64,000 nt of DNA. It comes from Candidatus Saccharibacteria bacterium oral taxon 488 (lineage in GTDB: Bacteria; Patescibacteriota; Saccharimonadia; Saccharimonadales; Saccharimonadaceae). The first letter of the stretch is position 1. Each line of letters starts with the position of its first letter. The notes under the pieces were generated by a model. It saw only the letters and a program-made list of their open reading frames with translations. It was not told the DNA's origin and did no database searches. The stretch is from the NCBI GenBank assembly GCA_010202645.1, contig CP047920.1:784785-848784 (forward strand), read 5' to 3'. Both the position numbers and the translations under genes were made by a program. Shown piece by piece: positions 9,095-18,279 of this stretch.

Positions 9095-9325
9095 CTACTC
9101 TGTCTTATCCACCTCAAAAACCTTATATTTCGAAGCTACGCCGCGCAGTAATTTTACCTTTGATACAGCCACGCCAAAGTATTTTGCTAGCAACTTCGCC
9201 GCCGCCATATTTGCCCGCCCTTCAATGGCTGGAGCCTTGGTGTAAATCGTCAGCACACCATCGTCACCAACCACCACTTCTTCGCGGTGGCGGGAGTTGG
9301 GTTTGAGGTGGATAGAGATTTTCAT
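9095..9325 (-). CDS. yggU: YggU/DUF167 family protein
   Basis: A 76-aa protein matching DUF167: KISIHLKPNSRH at the start and IYTKAPAIEGRANMAAAKLLA in the middle, the GxAN-containing signature. The molecular function of this widespread family is not established. It starts 2 bases after the hsdR stop codon with no good SD, so it is probably translated by coupling at the end of the hsdR unit. The link to restriction is likely positional only. Confidence 0.85.
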   Translation of the reverse strand: MKISIHLKPNSRHREEVVVGDDGVLTIYTKAPAIEGRANMAAAKLLAKYFGVAVSKVKLLRGVASKYKVFEVDKTE

Positions 9326-9327
9326 AC

Positions 9328-12300
9328 TTAATCCAGCAAACTCGCTCCGCCAGCGTCATACGCCGCGCGCTTATGACTCCACTCGTTACCATAGCGCTTG
9401 GCCTGCTCTAATACCATGTCAGTTGCCAACGCCTGCTGATCTGGCGGGTAGCCATATTTTGCCAGCGTCTTTTTGACGTTAACTTTCAGTTTTGCCTGAA
9501 CATTCCTGCGCTCTGCCCAGTCAATCGTAGCATCACGACGCACTTGCTCTAGCAACACTTTTGCGATATCGCGCAGTTGCGCGTCACCCAGCACTTCACG
9601 GGCACTGCCATTTTCAACCAGCGCATCATAAAAGATAATCTCATCCTCGCTGAGGCCATCAACTGCGCCATTCTCAACAGTCTGGCGAATTTGCTGTCCA
9701 ATGTTGATCAATTCCTCAATCACCTGTGCCGCCTCGATCGTCCCATTTCTATACCGCGTCAAGGCTTGATTTAGCAAGTCAGAGAACTTCGTATCCTTGG
9801 CATAATTTCGCGAAAATCGTAACTTGATTTCATCAGCCAGCAGTTTTTGCAACGCTTCCACTGCCAAATTCTTGCGCTCCATGTTACGAATTTCCGCCAA
9901 AAACTCATCGCTCAAAATTGACAGTTCCGGCTTTTCTAATCCCGCCGCCTCAAACACATCAACCACACCGACTGGCGCAATCGCTTTATCGACAATTTGT
10001 TTCAGCGCGCTGCGATACTCGGCGTCAGTCACCACCGCCGAGCTGGACACTTTCTCCAGCCGAGCTTTCACCGCCTGAAACAGCGCCACTTCTTCGCGAA
10101 TTTCTAGCGCCTCGGGCCTGGGCATGACCAACGCGAATGCTTTACTCAGTTCCAAAACATGCTGCTTCAGCCGCTTCTCACCGTCTTCCAACCCTAAAAT
10201 ATATTCCTCGGCATCCAAAATGATTTGCAGCTGCTGGCTAGTTGGTGCGGTAAAATATCGCTGATAGTCAAAGTTACCAAACAAATCGCGTACCACTTCA
10301 TAACGCATCTGCATCTGCGCCACCGCCTCAGCAATATCAAGTTGCGGTGCGCCTTGCCCACCACTTTGCGTATAGTCAGAAATAGCATCGCGCAGCGCCC
10401 CTGCTACACCCAGATAGTCAACCACCAAACCGCCGGTTTTTCCAGGAAACACTCGATTTACCCTGGCAATTGCCTGCATCAAATTATGACCCTTCAGCGG
10501 TTTATCCAGATACATGGTGTGCATATTTGGTACATCAAACCCTGTCAGCCACATGTCGCACACAATCACCAATTCAAGCGGATCATTTGGATCCTTGATG
10601 CGCTTTTCGATCGCCTTTACCCGTTGTTTATTACGAATATGCGGCTGCAAATGGTCAGGGTCGCTAGCACTACCGGTAATAATCACCTTTACCGCACCGC
10701 GTGCGTCATCGTCACTGTGCCAATCCGGCCGATATGCCACAATTTTTTCATACAAATCAGCCGCAATACTGCGGCTCATCGTCACGATCATACCTTTACC
10801 ACTCAGTACATCTTGCCGGGCCTCAAAGTGCTCAATAATATCCAAAGCGATCGTATTCAGCCGCTCGCTATTACCGACGATGGCTTCTTTTTGTGCATAC
10901 TCGGCCTTCAACGCATCCTGACGACTCAGTTCTTCGCCCTCCAGCAAATCATCAACTTCCTTATCCAGCCACTGCCGCGTTGCCTCGTCCATATTCAAAT
11001 CAACCAGCCGGCTCTCATAATAAATCGGCACCGTTGCACCATCTTTCACCGCCTGCTCGACATCATAAATGTCGATATAGTCGCCAAACACTGCTGGCGT
11101 TGACTTATCGTCCGTTTCAATCGGCGTACCTGTAAAGCCAATATAGCTCGCGCCCGGCAAGGCATCGCGCATATACTTAGCATAGCCATACACCAACTGA
11201 GCATCACTGGCTCGGACATGTGCCTTCAAGCCATATTGACTGGTGGGCCTCATCTGCCATCACGATGACATTACGTCGATCGGTCAAAATTGGCAATTTA
11301 TCCTCGTCATCCTCAGGCGAGAACTTCTGGATTGTTGTAAAAATAATTCCACCCGCTTGGCGCTGCAGTAGCTTCCTGAGTTCACTCCGTGAATCAGCTT
11401 GCTTTGGATCTTCTCCCAGCAGCTCGCGACAAGTGCTAAATGTACCAAATAATTGACCATCAAGATCATTACGATCCGTCACCACCACGATGGTCGGGTT
11501 ATGCAAATCACGCGATTTCATCAGCTTGCCAGTATAAAACACCATACTCAAGCTCTTGCCCGACCCTTGCGTATGCCAAACCACGCCAGCCCGTTGGTCA
11601 CCGCGTTCACTACTAGCTGCCAGCGTCCGATCAAGCGCTTTATTCACCACCCAATATTGATGATAAGCGGCAACTTTTTTGATTAATTTATCGCCATCGC
11701 CCCGCTCAAACACGATAAAATTCTGCACCATATCCAGCAAGCGTTCAGGCGTACACACACCGCGCAGCAATACCTCCAGCATCGGCACGTTGCCAACTTC
11801 CTTCTCGCCGTCAATCGTTTTCCACGGCATCATTCGCTCCAGCGGACTGGTGATCGTCCCCATTTCGGCTTCTAGTCCATCGCTCGTTACGCATAATTCA
11901 TTAAAGCGGAACAGATCACTAACCTCTCGCTTGTACGTCTGAATCTGCTGATATGCCGCCGCCAAATCCGCCTTCGTATCGGCCGCATTTTTCAGCTCAA
12001 TCACCACCAGGGGTAACCCATTCACAAATAGCACAATGTCCGGCCGGCGATTATAATCGCCCTGCAGAACCGTCAGCTGATTGACCGCCGCAAAATCGTT
12101 GTTGCGTGGCGAGGTAAAATCAACCACCCGCACGATATCATGTTTCACTTCGCCACTTGGCGTGCGATACTGCACTGGCACGCCTGCTACCAGTAGTTGA
12201 TGAAATTCGTGATTATTCTCAATTAAACTTGGTTTACTAATCTGCGTTAACCGCCGCATCGCTTCCTTCAAGGCTGGTTCTGGAATGTGCGGATTGAGCC

Positions 12301-12457
12301 GCGACAAAGCACTATATATCCGCCCAGGCAACACCACCTGCCGCAGCTCACGCTCAGCCATAGCACCATCCGGACCAATATCCGGTCCGTGCAGAATTTG
12401 CCAGCCGAGATTAGCCAGAATATCAAGCGCGTATTGTTTGATTTGAGATTCGGTCAT
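9328..12457 (-). pseudogene. hsdR: Type I restriction endonuclease subunit R, frameshifted at the DEAH box
   Basis: Two overlapping frames (12457-11204 and 11253-9328) together make a standard HsdR of about 1,040 residues. The first holds the PD-ExK-type nuclease core (RPDIVLFVNG, VIELK), Walker A TQGSGKS and motif II, read as MADEAHQS, then ends after ten out-of-frame codons. The second begins inside the same motif as [15 protein letters not shown] and carries [16 protein letters not shown] and the helical C-terminus. The canonical DEAHRSQY would be restored if base C11242 were the remnant of a CGN arginine codon, so a 2-base deletion explains the break. No homopolymer lies there. The subunit translocates DNA and cuts it. 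As read, motor and nuclease are separated, so restriction should be off unless the shift is a sequencing error. Confidence 0.9.
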
Positions 12458-12530
12458 AGATATTTATTAATCATTACCAGTCAGCTACATTCTAATTTTA
12501 TAGCCATTGTAGCACAAATCAAACATGACC

Positions 12531-13289
12531 CTAAGACATCTTTACCACAGCGACAGCTTTGGCAGCTATACTATACGCGCTCAAATTGTTTACATCTTGC
12601 TCACTAATAACGATAGGCGGCAAATCTTCTGTAGATTCTGACTCCAGAATAATCTGCTGGTTCTTAGCATCCTTGCGGAATTTCTTAAGATTTGCTGCTC
12701 CACCAATAATCGAAATGACATGATCACCATCCTTTGGACAGTAATTATCTTCCTTCCGAGCGATGATATAATCTCCATCATCGACCGATCTACCCCCAAT
12801 ATCAGCCTTATTCATAGAATGGCCAGAAGCCTTCAAGGCAAAGAGATTATGAAAATCAGATATAGAAACAGTGCTAGGGGTTATTTTTAGATACCCTTCT
12901 ATCCTATCTTGAGCAAATGTCAAAGCCTCACCACAGTTAACATACCCATAGTAGGGTATGTTAATCATCCCATCTACCACTTGGTTATCTTTTGGTTTAG
13001 ATATCGTGCCTGTTTTATAGTTCTTAACCAGTTTTCCTTTTTTGACAAGTTGGTCTATAGCAAATTGAACCTTGTATGGATGGTCAATGTCAAGTGTCTT
13101 AGCTAACCTGTAATACGTATGCGTACTTAGGTTAACTGTTTCAGCTAGGTCAAGAAGCTTTTTTTGTACTTCATTCACATTAACACTATAGCAAACATTG
13201 CTTAATCTATCAAGTGAGTTGCTTATTTTACTTGCTCCGCTACATATAGCGTTTTCATGCTTGGCAAATAAATCGCGATGTGCTACCAT
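12531..13289 (-). CDS. LexA-like transcriptional repressor with S24 autocleavage domain
   Basis: A 252-aa regulator with an N-terminal helix-turn-helix region (about residues 38-90) and a C-terminal S24 peptidase domain. The predicted self-cleavage site is YVNCGEAL, cutting C119-G120 (Cys-Gly as in UmuD rather than the Ala-Gly of LexA). The Ser-Lys dyad is S158 in SGHSM and K202 in ANLKKF. Such proteins repress genes until RecA-type filaments trigger autoproteolysis. The extra N-terminal 37 residues are doubtful, and a GTG around codon 36 could start a shorter form, but the ATG at 13289 has a -10-like TATAAC 7 bases upstream. It lies between the hsd operon and hsdR, so it may govern the island or its neighbour at 13457. 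Confidence 0.82.
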   Translation of the reverse strand: MVAHRDLFAKHENAICSGASKISNSLDRLSNVCYSVNVNEVQKKLLDLAETVNLSTHTYYRLAKTLDIDHPYKVQFAIDQLVKKGKLVKNYKTGTISKPKDNQVVDGMINIPYYGYVNCGEALTFAQDRIEGYLKITPSTVSISDFHNLFALKASGHSMNKADIGGRSVDDGDYIIARKEDNYCPKDGDHVISIIGGAANLKKFRKDAKNQQIILESESTEDLPPIVISEQDVNNLSAYSIAAKAVAVVKMS

Positions 13290-13330
13290 AGAACTAGTTA
13301 TATACCTAACGTAAAAAAGGGGGTATATAA

Positions 13331-13368
13331 AAACACCAGCTGGTAACTGGTGTTTAAGTACATATGTA
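13331..13368. promoter_or_regulatory. Hairpin and adjacent palindrome in a divergent intergenic region
   Basis: AAACACCAG and CTGGTGTTT form a perfect 9-bp stem (13331-13355), followed at once by the 10-bp palindrome TACATATGTA (13359-13368). The region separates the S24 repressor (leftward) from the 13457 gene (rightward). It could be an operator for the repressor, an untranslated-region structure or a terminator against upstream reading. Only the symmetry is certain. Confidence 0.45.
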
Positions 13369-13456
13369 GACCGGCAGTCGTATATATGTGCTTCTCATCT
13401 TACCATAAATATCAATAGTAAACTAGGCTTAGACCTGGGGAAAGACGAGAAGTTTT

Positions 13457-14173
13457 ATGAATAAACTTACTCTTGGGGACTCCGTCCTCAACCTACAAAT
13501 ACTAAAACAACACACGACCGTGGTCGTCGAGCCAACATCGCAAATGGGCGGGACATATGACTCGGCTGAGATAACGACTGTTTTCACGGCCAACAACGAC
13601 CAAGAACGTGAGATAGAATTCATCCTACCCTACTCAACGGTCAAGTTCAGCGCATCAATTGCTGTTATCTCAGCCGGAGAACAAGCCTATAGTGAGCGGA
13701 TAGCACAAGTGGGTCGTATAAAAGGTGATCTATCTAGGATCAAGCCATACCTACAAAAGATCGGCCTGTCCGAGGACCAATACGATACTGATAAGGAGTT
13801 AAAGTCTATAGCCAAACAGTTTAGGGCTGGAAAGCTGAAGTTACCGCAAGGACAGGTAACTATCAAAATTCAACTGTCAGCCGTCATTGATGAAATCACT
13901 GGCGAAGATGGAGTGAAGCGCTATTCATTTAAAGCCTACTCTCCACTACCAGCGTTTAGTATGACTGGCGATGGGGTACCGCTGACACTCACGGCCCTAT
14001 TCAAGGGAGACGAGGTCATCAGGCCACAAGATATTACCTACAATATCACTAATCCCTTTGGCGATGGTACGAATCCAGTAATGGAGATACCAAATCAACA
14101 ACTCGGCGAAGATATTACTTTCTTCTGGAAGTGGCAAACTGACCCAGTGGTTGAATTTAGGTACCACTATTAA
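13457..14173 (+). CDS. Unrecognised protein inside the restriction island
   Basis: A 238-aa soluble protein with no signal peptide, membrane segment or cysteine. I do not recognise a family. Predicted beta-strand-rich stretches (about residues 4-80 and 125-238) surround a charged alpha-helical segment (about 85-125). It is the only rightward gene in the island, faces the PIN gene tail to tail across a shared terminator, and diverges from the S24 repressor. Its AT-rich composition matches the island rather than the flanks. An accessory, modulatory or prophage/defence-related role is possible but not shown by sequence. The ATG has only a weak GA-rich sequence upstream. Confidence 0.7.
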   Translation: MNKLTLGDSVLNLQILKQHTTVVVEPTSQMGGTYDSAEITTVFTANNDQEREIEFILPYSTVKFSASIAVISAGEQAYSERIAQVGRIKGDLSRIKPYLQKIGLSEDQYDTDKELKSIAKQFRAGKLKLPQGQVTIKIQLSAVIDEITGEDGVKRYSFKAYSPLPAFSMTGDGVPLTLTALFKGDEVIRPQDITYNITNPFGDGTNPVMEIPNQQLGEDITFFWKWQTDPVVEFRYHY

Positions 14174-14189
14174 TAGATAGATGGGTCGG

Positions 14190-14217
14190 AAAGAGTCGAG
14201 TATGGTCTCGGCTCTTT
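14190..14217. terminator. Bidirectional terminator between the 13457 gene and the hsd operon
   Basis: AAAGAGTCGAG, a six-base loop, then CTCGGCTCTTT: an 11-bp stem with one G-U pair, flanked by A/T-rich sequence. It ends both the rightward unknown gene and the leftward hsd-PIN operon. Confidence 0.8.
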
Positions 14218-14232
14218 TCAAATTAATTTATT

Positions 14233-15273
14233 TTATTTTGGTTGATTTAATTGATACATATTTCCTAAATCTCCCGCCAATTCCAATTCTCCGTTTTCCC
14301 TCAATGCTTCAAGTACTTTTGCAGCAAATTGAGCAATATCATCATCTTTTCCGATATTATAAATTTGATTATTTGAAGTTAGTGTGCGTGCTATTTGCTT
14401 AATACTTTCTAGATTATAGTAATCAAATACACCGTCAATCTCGGCGACCGCAATATGTGCATTAGCAAACGAGTTAACCTCTTCTAAACTTATTAATGCC
14501 TCATTGATATCTTCACCAACAGATGATATTGGTTCGCGCGCAGTTGAGTCAGTTAGTAAATACAAATCCTCATCATTAAAATATGCAACAATATTCCCTT
14601 CATGGTTTAACCATATATCGTCAGGCTGCTTATTCATCAAAACGGTCAAACCAGTCTCCGCAAGATAATCCCATACTCTTTCCATCACTCCCTCTTCTGT
14701 CAACTTATCGTCACTATATTCCCTATCGAAATCATCATAATTATCAATGATTAACACTCTATCATTTTCTTCGAAATACTCTTTTAGCCTATCATCCCGA
14801 GTCATTAAAAATATTTTACGCTCAGGATTTGCTAGTACGTATTGATCAATTGTTTTTGCGATAAGCGTGTCTTTAAACCCCTTATCCCCGCTCTTTTCAA
14901 ACGGCGGAGTACCCATAATTGAATGGTTGTATATTTCTTTGTAAGCCTTATTCTCATCAACTAAGTCTATAATATCGTATCCAATTGACTCATCTTTTGC
15001 TATATCATCGACCAGCTGTTTGGGGTTTATATTGTCAATTACACAATCTTCTATATTTAGAATATGCCGGTGTGGATTTTTCCGGAGACTATCCTTTTGG
15101 TTAATTAGGTATTTACAGATGTGTCTGCTAATCTCATCGTAGACCACTCGAGGTAAACCTATGTCTGCTCTTCTGCTTATTTTCTCCAAATCAGAACGAC
15201 CGCCTAAAAAATACTGAGCGGACCCCTTGTTTTCAACTACATTTGTATCCACAAACACTATCGGCCTTATCAT
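14233..15273 (-). CDS. PIN-domain nuclease (DUF4935-like), last gene of the hsd operon
   Basis: A 346-aa cytoplasmic protein. The N-terminal half (about residues 1-170) is a PIN domain: FVDTN (D9, T10, N11), acidic E47 in VVYDEISRH, D135 in GFKDTLIA and D160 in FLMTRDDRL, the full acidic set for Mg-dependent ribonuclease activity. The C-terminal half (about 190-346) is acidic and unrecognised. Its ATG overlaps the hsdS stop by 4 bases, so it is translationally coupled to a restriction-modification operon. No small antitoxin gene is adjacent, so it is not an ordinary VapBC pair. A role as a second-line RNase triggered when the Hsd complex is inhibited is an inference by analogy with PrrC-type guards. 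Confidence 0.82.
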   Translation of the reverse strand: MIRPIVFVDTNVVENKGSAQYFLGGRSDLEKISRRADIGLPRVVYDEISRHICKYLINQKDSLRKNPHRHILNIEDCVIDNINPKQLVDDIAKDESIGYDIIDLVDENKAYKEIYNHSIMGTPPFEKSGDKGFKDTLIAKTIDQYVLANPERKIFLMTRDDRLKEYFEENDRVLIIDNYDDFDREYSDDKLTEEGVMERVWDYLAETGLTVLMNKQPDDIWLNHEGNIVAYFNDEDLYLLTDSTAREPISSVGEDINEALISLEEVNSFANAHIAVAEIDGVFDYYNLESIKQIARTLTSNNQIYNIGKDDDIAQFAAKVLEALRENGELELAGDLGNMYQLNQPK

Positions 15274-16349
15274 ACTATTTGACCAACTTTTCCTGACATC
15301 AACTGAGGCAAAAGCGTATCGCGAAGGGCAATTAAATTATATACCTGCTCATTATTATGCGATATTAAAGCCAGTAGTTCGCTAAATATTGGCGCAAAAA
15401 CAGCAAGATTATTATCGTCCGGCAATTCTACACGATAATTTTCGATCATTCCTTTTGTGATAAACTTTATTACCGAGCCGCGCGAACCGCCCGTAATAAG
15501 CGACAAATCTTTCTTCATTAAAAAGTATAAAAATCCTAACAGCTCTTCATTATGGGGTATTAATACATACGTACGCTGGTAAGCTTCAAATTTACCCGTA
15601 TAGTACTTAATGTTAAAGTCCCCATTTCCGGCAACCAATATAGCCGATCCATCAAAAGAGTAACTAGGTGCGTGTGAAATTGTTTGCGCACATATGAAGA
15701 ATGGAAATTTACCATCCTTGATCCCAAAATTTGCATCCTTTTTACCCGTCTTAACTGGAAAGAATTCTCCCAGTGGTCTTTTCTTCCAGTTTTTAGACTC
15801 AGGATTATCGACAAAATAATGACGAAAGAGAGCTTGACCGAGCTGCTCGAGAGTTTCGTTCATGCGGCGATTAAGCTCGATTTTTTCATCAAGGCTGCCG
15901 AGAATATTGGCAATTTTCTTTTGTTGGTCAAGTGGTGGTAGCTTCACAGGATAGTTCATTATCTGAACTTTATCACCACGAGGCATTTTTGACCCACTCG
16001 CAGATGCTGTCGAAAAAGAAAAGAATCTGTCGTCAGCTAAAATATAGTATAGATACTTTTCATAAATCTCATCATTTAGTTTTCGAAAAACCAGCACATC
16101 ATTCGAAGCGCCGCCGGACCTATCGGCTAACCAAATCTTTTTGAAGTAAGGACGAATGTTCGATACTAGCACATCCCCAGCTTGGAATGCAGTTACTTTT
16201 CCAGAGGGCAACTTGTTAGCAACTGATAGTCCGCCCTTGTTTTGTAATAAGTTTTCAGTAGATACATAATTTGTTAACTGCACTTGTTCTACTTGTATTT
16301 TACTATTCACATAACTGCAAATATCACTCAGCAAAACTGTCCGCATCAT
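15270..16349 (-). CDS. hsdS: Type I restriction-modification specificity subunit S
   Basis: A 359-aa DNA-recognition subunit of the HsdMS methyltransferase. It has two half-site target-recognition domains (about residues 1-130 and 190-320), each followed by a conserved helix. The first repeat contains PPLDQQKKIANIL and SLDEKIELNRRMNETLEQL and the C-terminal one ends in LIALRDTLLPQLMSGKV, the hallmarks of HsdS. The two TRDs differ, implying an asymmetric bipartite target that cannot be read from sequence. Length is near the family norm (about 400). It overlaps its neighbours by 4 bases on both sides. It is separated from hsdM by three genes, an unusual arrangement. Confidence 0.93.
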   Translation of the reverse strand: MMRTVLLSDICSYVNSKIQVEQVQLTNYVSTENLLQNKGGLSVANKLPSGKVTAFQAGDVLVSNIRPYFKKIWLADRSGGASNDVLVFRKLNDEIYEKYLYYILADDRFFSFSTASASGSKMPRGDKVQIMNYPVKLPPLDQQKKIANILGSLDEKIELNRRMNETLEQLGQALFRHYFVDNPESKNWKKRPLGEFFPVKTGKKDANFGIKDGKFPFFICAQTISHAPSYSFDGSAILVAGNGDFNIKYYTGKFEAYQRTYVLIPHNEELLGFLYFLMKKDLSLITGGSRGSVIKFITKGMIENYRVELPDDNNLAVFAPIFSELLALISHNNEQVYNLIALRDTLLPQLMSGKVGQIV

Positions 16350-17563
16350 TTTTGTCCCTTTCTTTTTTTGTGACTATTACCACCCTTCAGCTTTTTGATT
16401 TTCTCCTGTAGGCCCTCGGCCTCTAAAAGACTATTTACTATTGCCCGTTGAAAGCCATTAGAGCGAAACATACTTATGTATTTATCGTATTCTGGTATAT
16501 TTTGTTGAATATTTTTCATCAGTTCGTTATTTATACTCGCTAGGTTCTTATTTAGCGCGAGACCCTCTAACGCAGAAGACACCGGATTAGAGTTTAGCTT
16601 AGACATATCCGGTACGGACTTACTAATTGAGTCAATAATTGGCTGATATAATAACGTCATTGTTTTTATGTATTCTTGGTAGGCATCGTTGTTAAGTTTC
16701 ATCATTGATTCCGCCAATGATCTCAGAGTCTCTGATGCCTTAGCCATACTTTTGGCTAAGTCCGTTCGATATGAGCTCTTTATTTCACCAATATACAACA
16801 TGACGTGTTTTTGATTCTTGACGGCTTCATCAAGCATTTTTCTAGTTATAGTATTTTGATGTGCCGCATTATTACGAAGCTCTATGAGTTTATTTAAGGC
16901 TCTAGATACATATTCGTATTGCGCTGGCTTTTTTAATATAGAATTAATAATATCCCATACTTTTTTAGATTCAAATATCTTTTCTATTCTTAGTTTTAAA
17001 TCGTCAAAATCTTTTGACTCAGATATAAGCAATAACATCGCTTCGCCCGAACCTAGTTTATTTCGAGCAATTTTAGAGACATCATTTTCTAAAACAATAG
17101 GAATCTCACCAAAAGAAAAATCATGAATTTTTTGACACCACTCGATTCGCCCTGTTGGAGTAAGTTTAGTATTGTGCTTCTGGTGAGTATTCACGATATC
17201 CATCAATACTTTCTCTATTTCTGGTAGCACGCAAATCAACAATTTCTTTAATTGCCGTTCGACAACAGAAGTAAGTCTCAGTATTTTCTCGCCACGAGCA
17301 GATGACAGCTCATCAGAAAGTATAAAGACATCCCGTGCACTTAGTAGATTATTATAGATACTATCAGACAAATCAGCTTCTGAAGATAGAATATTGATCA
17401 TGTAAAGATCGGCTTGATGATCTAGGTCCTCCAGCTTTGCCGTGTCAGCATGTTTTATACCCAACTCCTTGAGTCTATCCATCGCCTCAATCTCAGTTTT
17501 AGCCTCTACAGCAAACTCTATTGCAAAATCCTTGCAAATGCGATTTTCTTGATTCATAGACAT
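16346..17563 (-). CDS. Putative HEPN-type protein (RNxxxH motif) in the hsd operon
   Basis: A 405-aa, mostly alpha-helical, charged protein with no membrane segment and a very basic tail (GGNSHKKRKGQK). I do not recognise the full-length family. Around residues 215-245, KLIELRNNAAHQ contains R230-N231-x3-H235, the Rx4-6H signature of HEPN RNase and nucleotidyl-modifying domains, placed in a helix as expected. HEPN proteins are common in abortive-infection and toxin systems, including PrrC and RloC carried inside type I loci, but no ATPase motifs are present here. It overlaps hsdS by 4 bases and the next HEPN-motif gene by 10. Function is inferred from the motif and context. Confidence 0.6.
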   Translation of the reverse strand: MSMNQENRICKDFAIEFAVEAKTEIEAMDRLKELGIKHADTAKLEDLDHQADLYMINILSSEADLSDSIYNNLLSARDVFILSDELSSARGEKILRLTSVVERQLKKLLICVLPEIEKVLMDIVNTHQKHNTKLTPTGRIEWCQKIHDFSFGEIPIVLENDVSKIARNKLGSGEAMLLLISESKDFDDLKLRIEKIFESKKVWDIINSILKKPAQYEYVSRALNKLIELRNNAAHQNTITRKMLDEAVKNQKHVMLYIGEIKSSYRTDLAKSMAKASETLRSLAESMMKLNNDAYQEYIKTMTLLYQPIIDSISKSVPDMSKLNSNPVSSALEGLALNKNLASINNELMKNIQQNIPEYDKYISMFRSNGFQRAIVNSLLEAEGLQEKIKKLKGGNSHKKRKGQK

Positions 17564-18279
17564 TTGACTCTACCTTCTCGTAGATTAGTAATTAAGGCAT
17601 GCTCGACAATGAATCGCGGGTCTCTGTCGAATATCGTTGCGTTCGGTTTTATTTCATATACATTCCAATCAGGCAACATCTTGTAGCTGCCAAAATACGA
17701 TATCAGTGTTTCGGCACTCCAGCAAACCTGAGTAAAGAAGTATTTTGCCTTGTCAGGACTGTCATAATACTCAGTACCATCCCGATAGTCACCTGAATGC
17801 TCCGCTATATTCCTACTTGATGCAAATTTAGTCTGCCAACCATCTCTTTGTTTTTTTGCGTAATCCATAATAGGCTCGTGGTCAGGGTTTTTTTGAATAA
17901 ACTTGCTAGATTGCTTTTCAAAATTCTCTTCTTTACAAAAAAGAAACCCCACATCCCAGCCCATTTTATTTAGATAGTTCTGCACCCTACCCTTATAAAA
18001 ACTCCAGAGGTTAGCATAAAGACCCTCATATATAGTTCTTTTTTGACTAATATTACGATCCTCAAAATCATCTGCCATTATTAGCTGATAGTACATAAGA
18101 GCTGATTCAATTTTATCCATTAGTCTATCGGCAAAAAAATCTACTTCATCTTTTGTAATGTCATCAACGTCTAAATGTTCTGCTATTGCTTTTGCAAGCT
18201 GATGTGGTTTAGGTATATATGGATCATCTGGACCCCACCGCGATGCCTCCTTTAATACAGGTACAATTATCTGGGTCAT
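17554..18279 (-). CDS. Second putative HEPN-motif protein in the hsd operon
   Basis: A 241-aa soluble protein with helical regions at about residues 25-75 and 80-115. FASSRNIAEHSGDYRD contains R156-N157-x3-H161, again an RNxxxH HEPN-type motif. The surrounding residues differ from those of the 405-aa neighbour, so it is not a simple duplicate. No known family was recognised otherwise. The start overlaps the rhuM stop by 4 bases and its end overlaps the 405-aa gene by 10, so the two HEPN-motif proteins would be made together in fixed ratio. They could form a heteromeric RNase, or one could hold the other inactive. Confidence 0.58.
   Translation of the reverse strand: MTQIIVPVLKEASRWGPDDPYIPKPHQLAKAIAEHLDVDDITKDEVDFFADRLMDKIESALMYYQLIMADDFEDRNISQKRTIYEGLYANLWSFYKGRVQNYLNKMGWDVGFLFCKEENFEKQSSKFIQKNPDHEPIMDYAKKQRDGWQTKFASSRNIAEHSGDYRDGTEYYDSPDKAKYFFTQVCWSAETLISYFGSYKMLPDWNVYEIKPNATIFDRDPRFIVEHALITNLREGRVKCL

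Noticed and set aside
10225..11103. Rightward 292-codon open frame opposite hsdR
   Set aside because: Composition is shadow-like (rich in His, Ile and Thr without domains), while the opposite strand encodes conserved helicase motifs.
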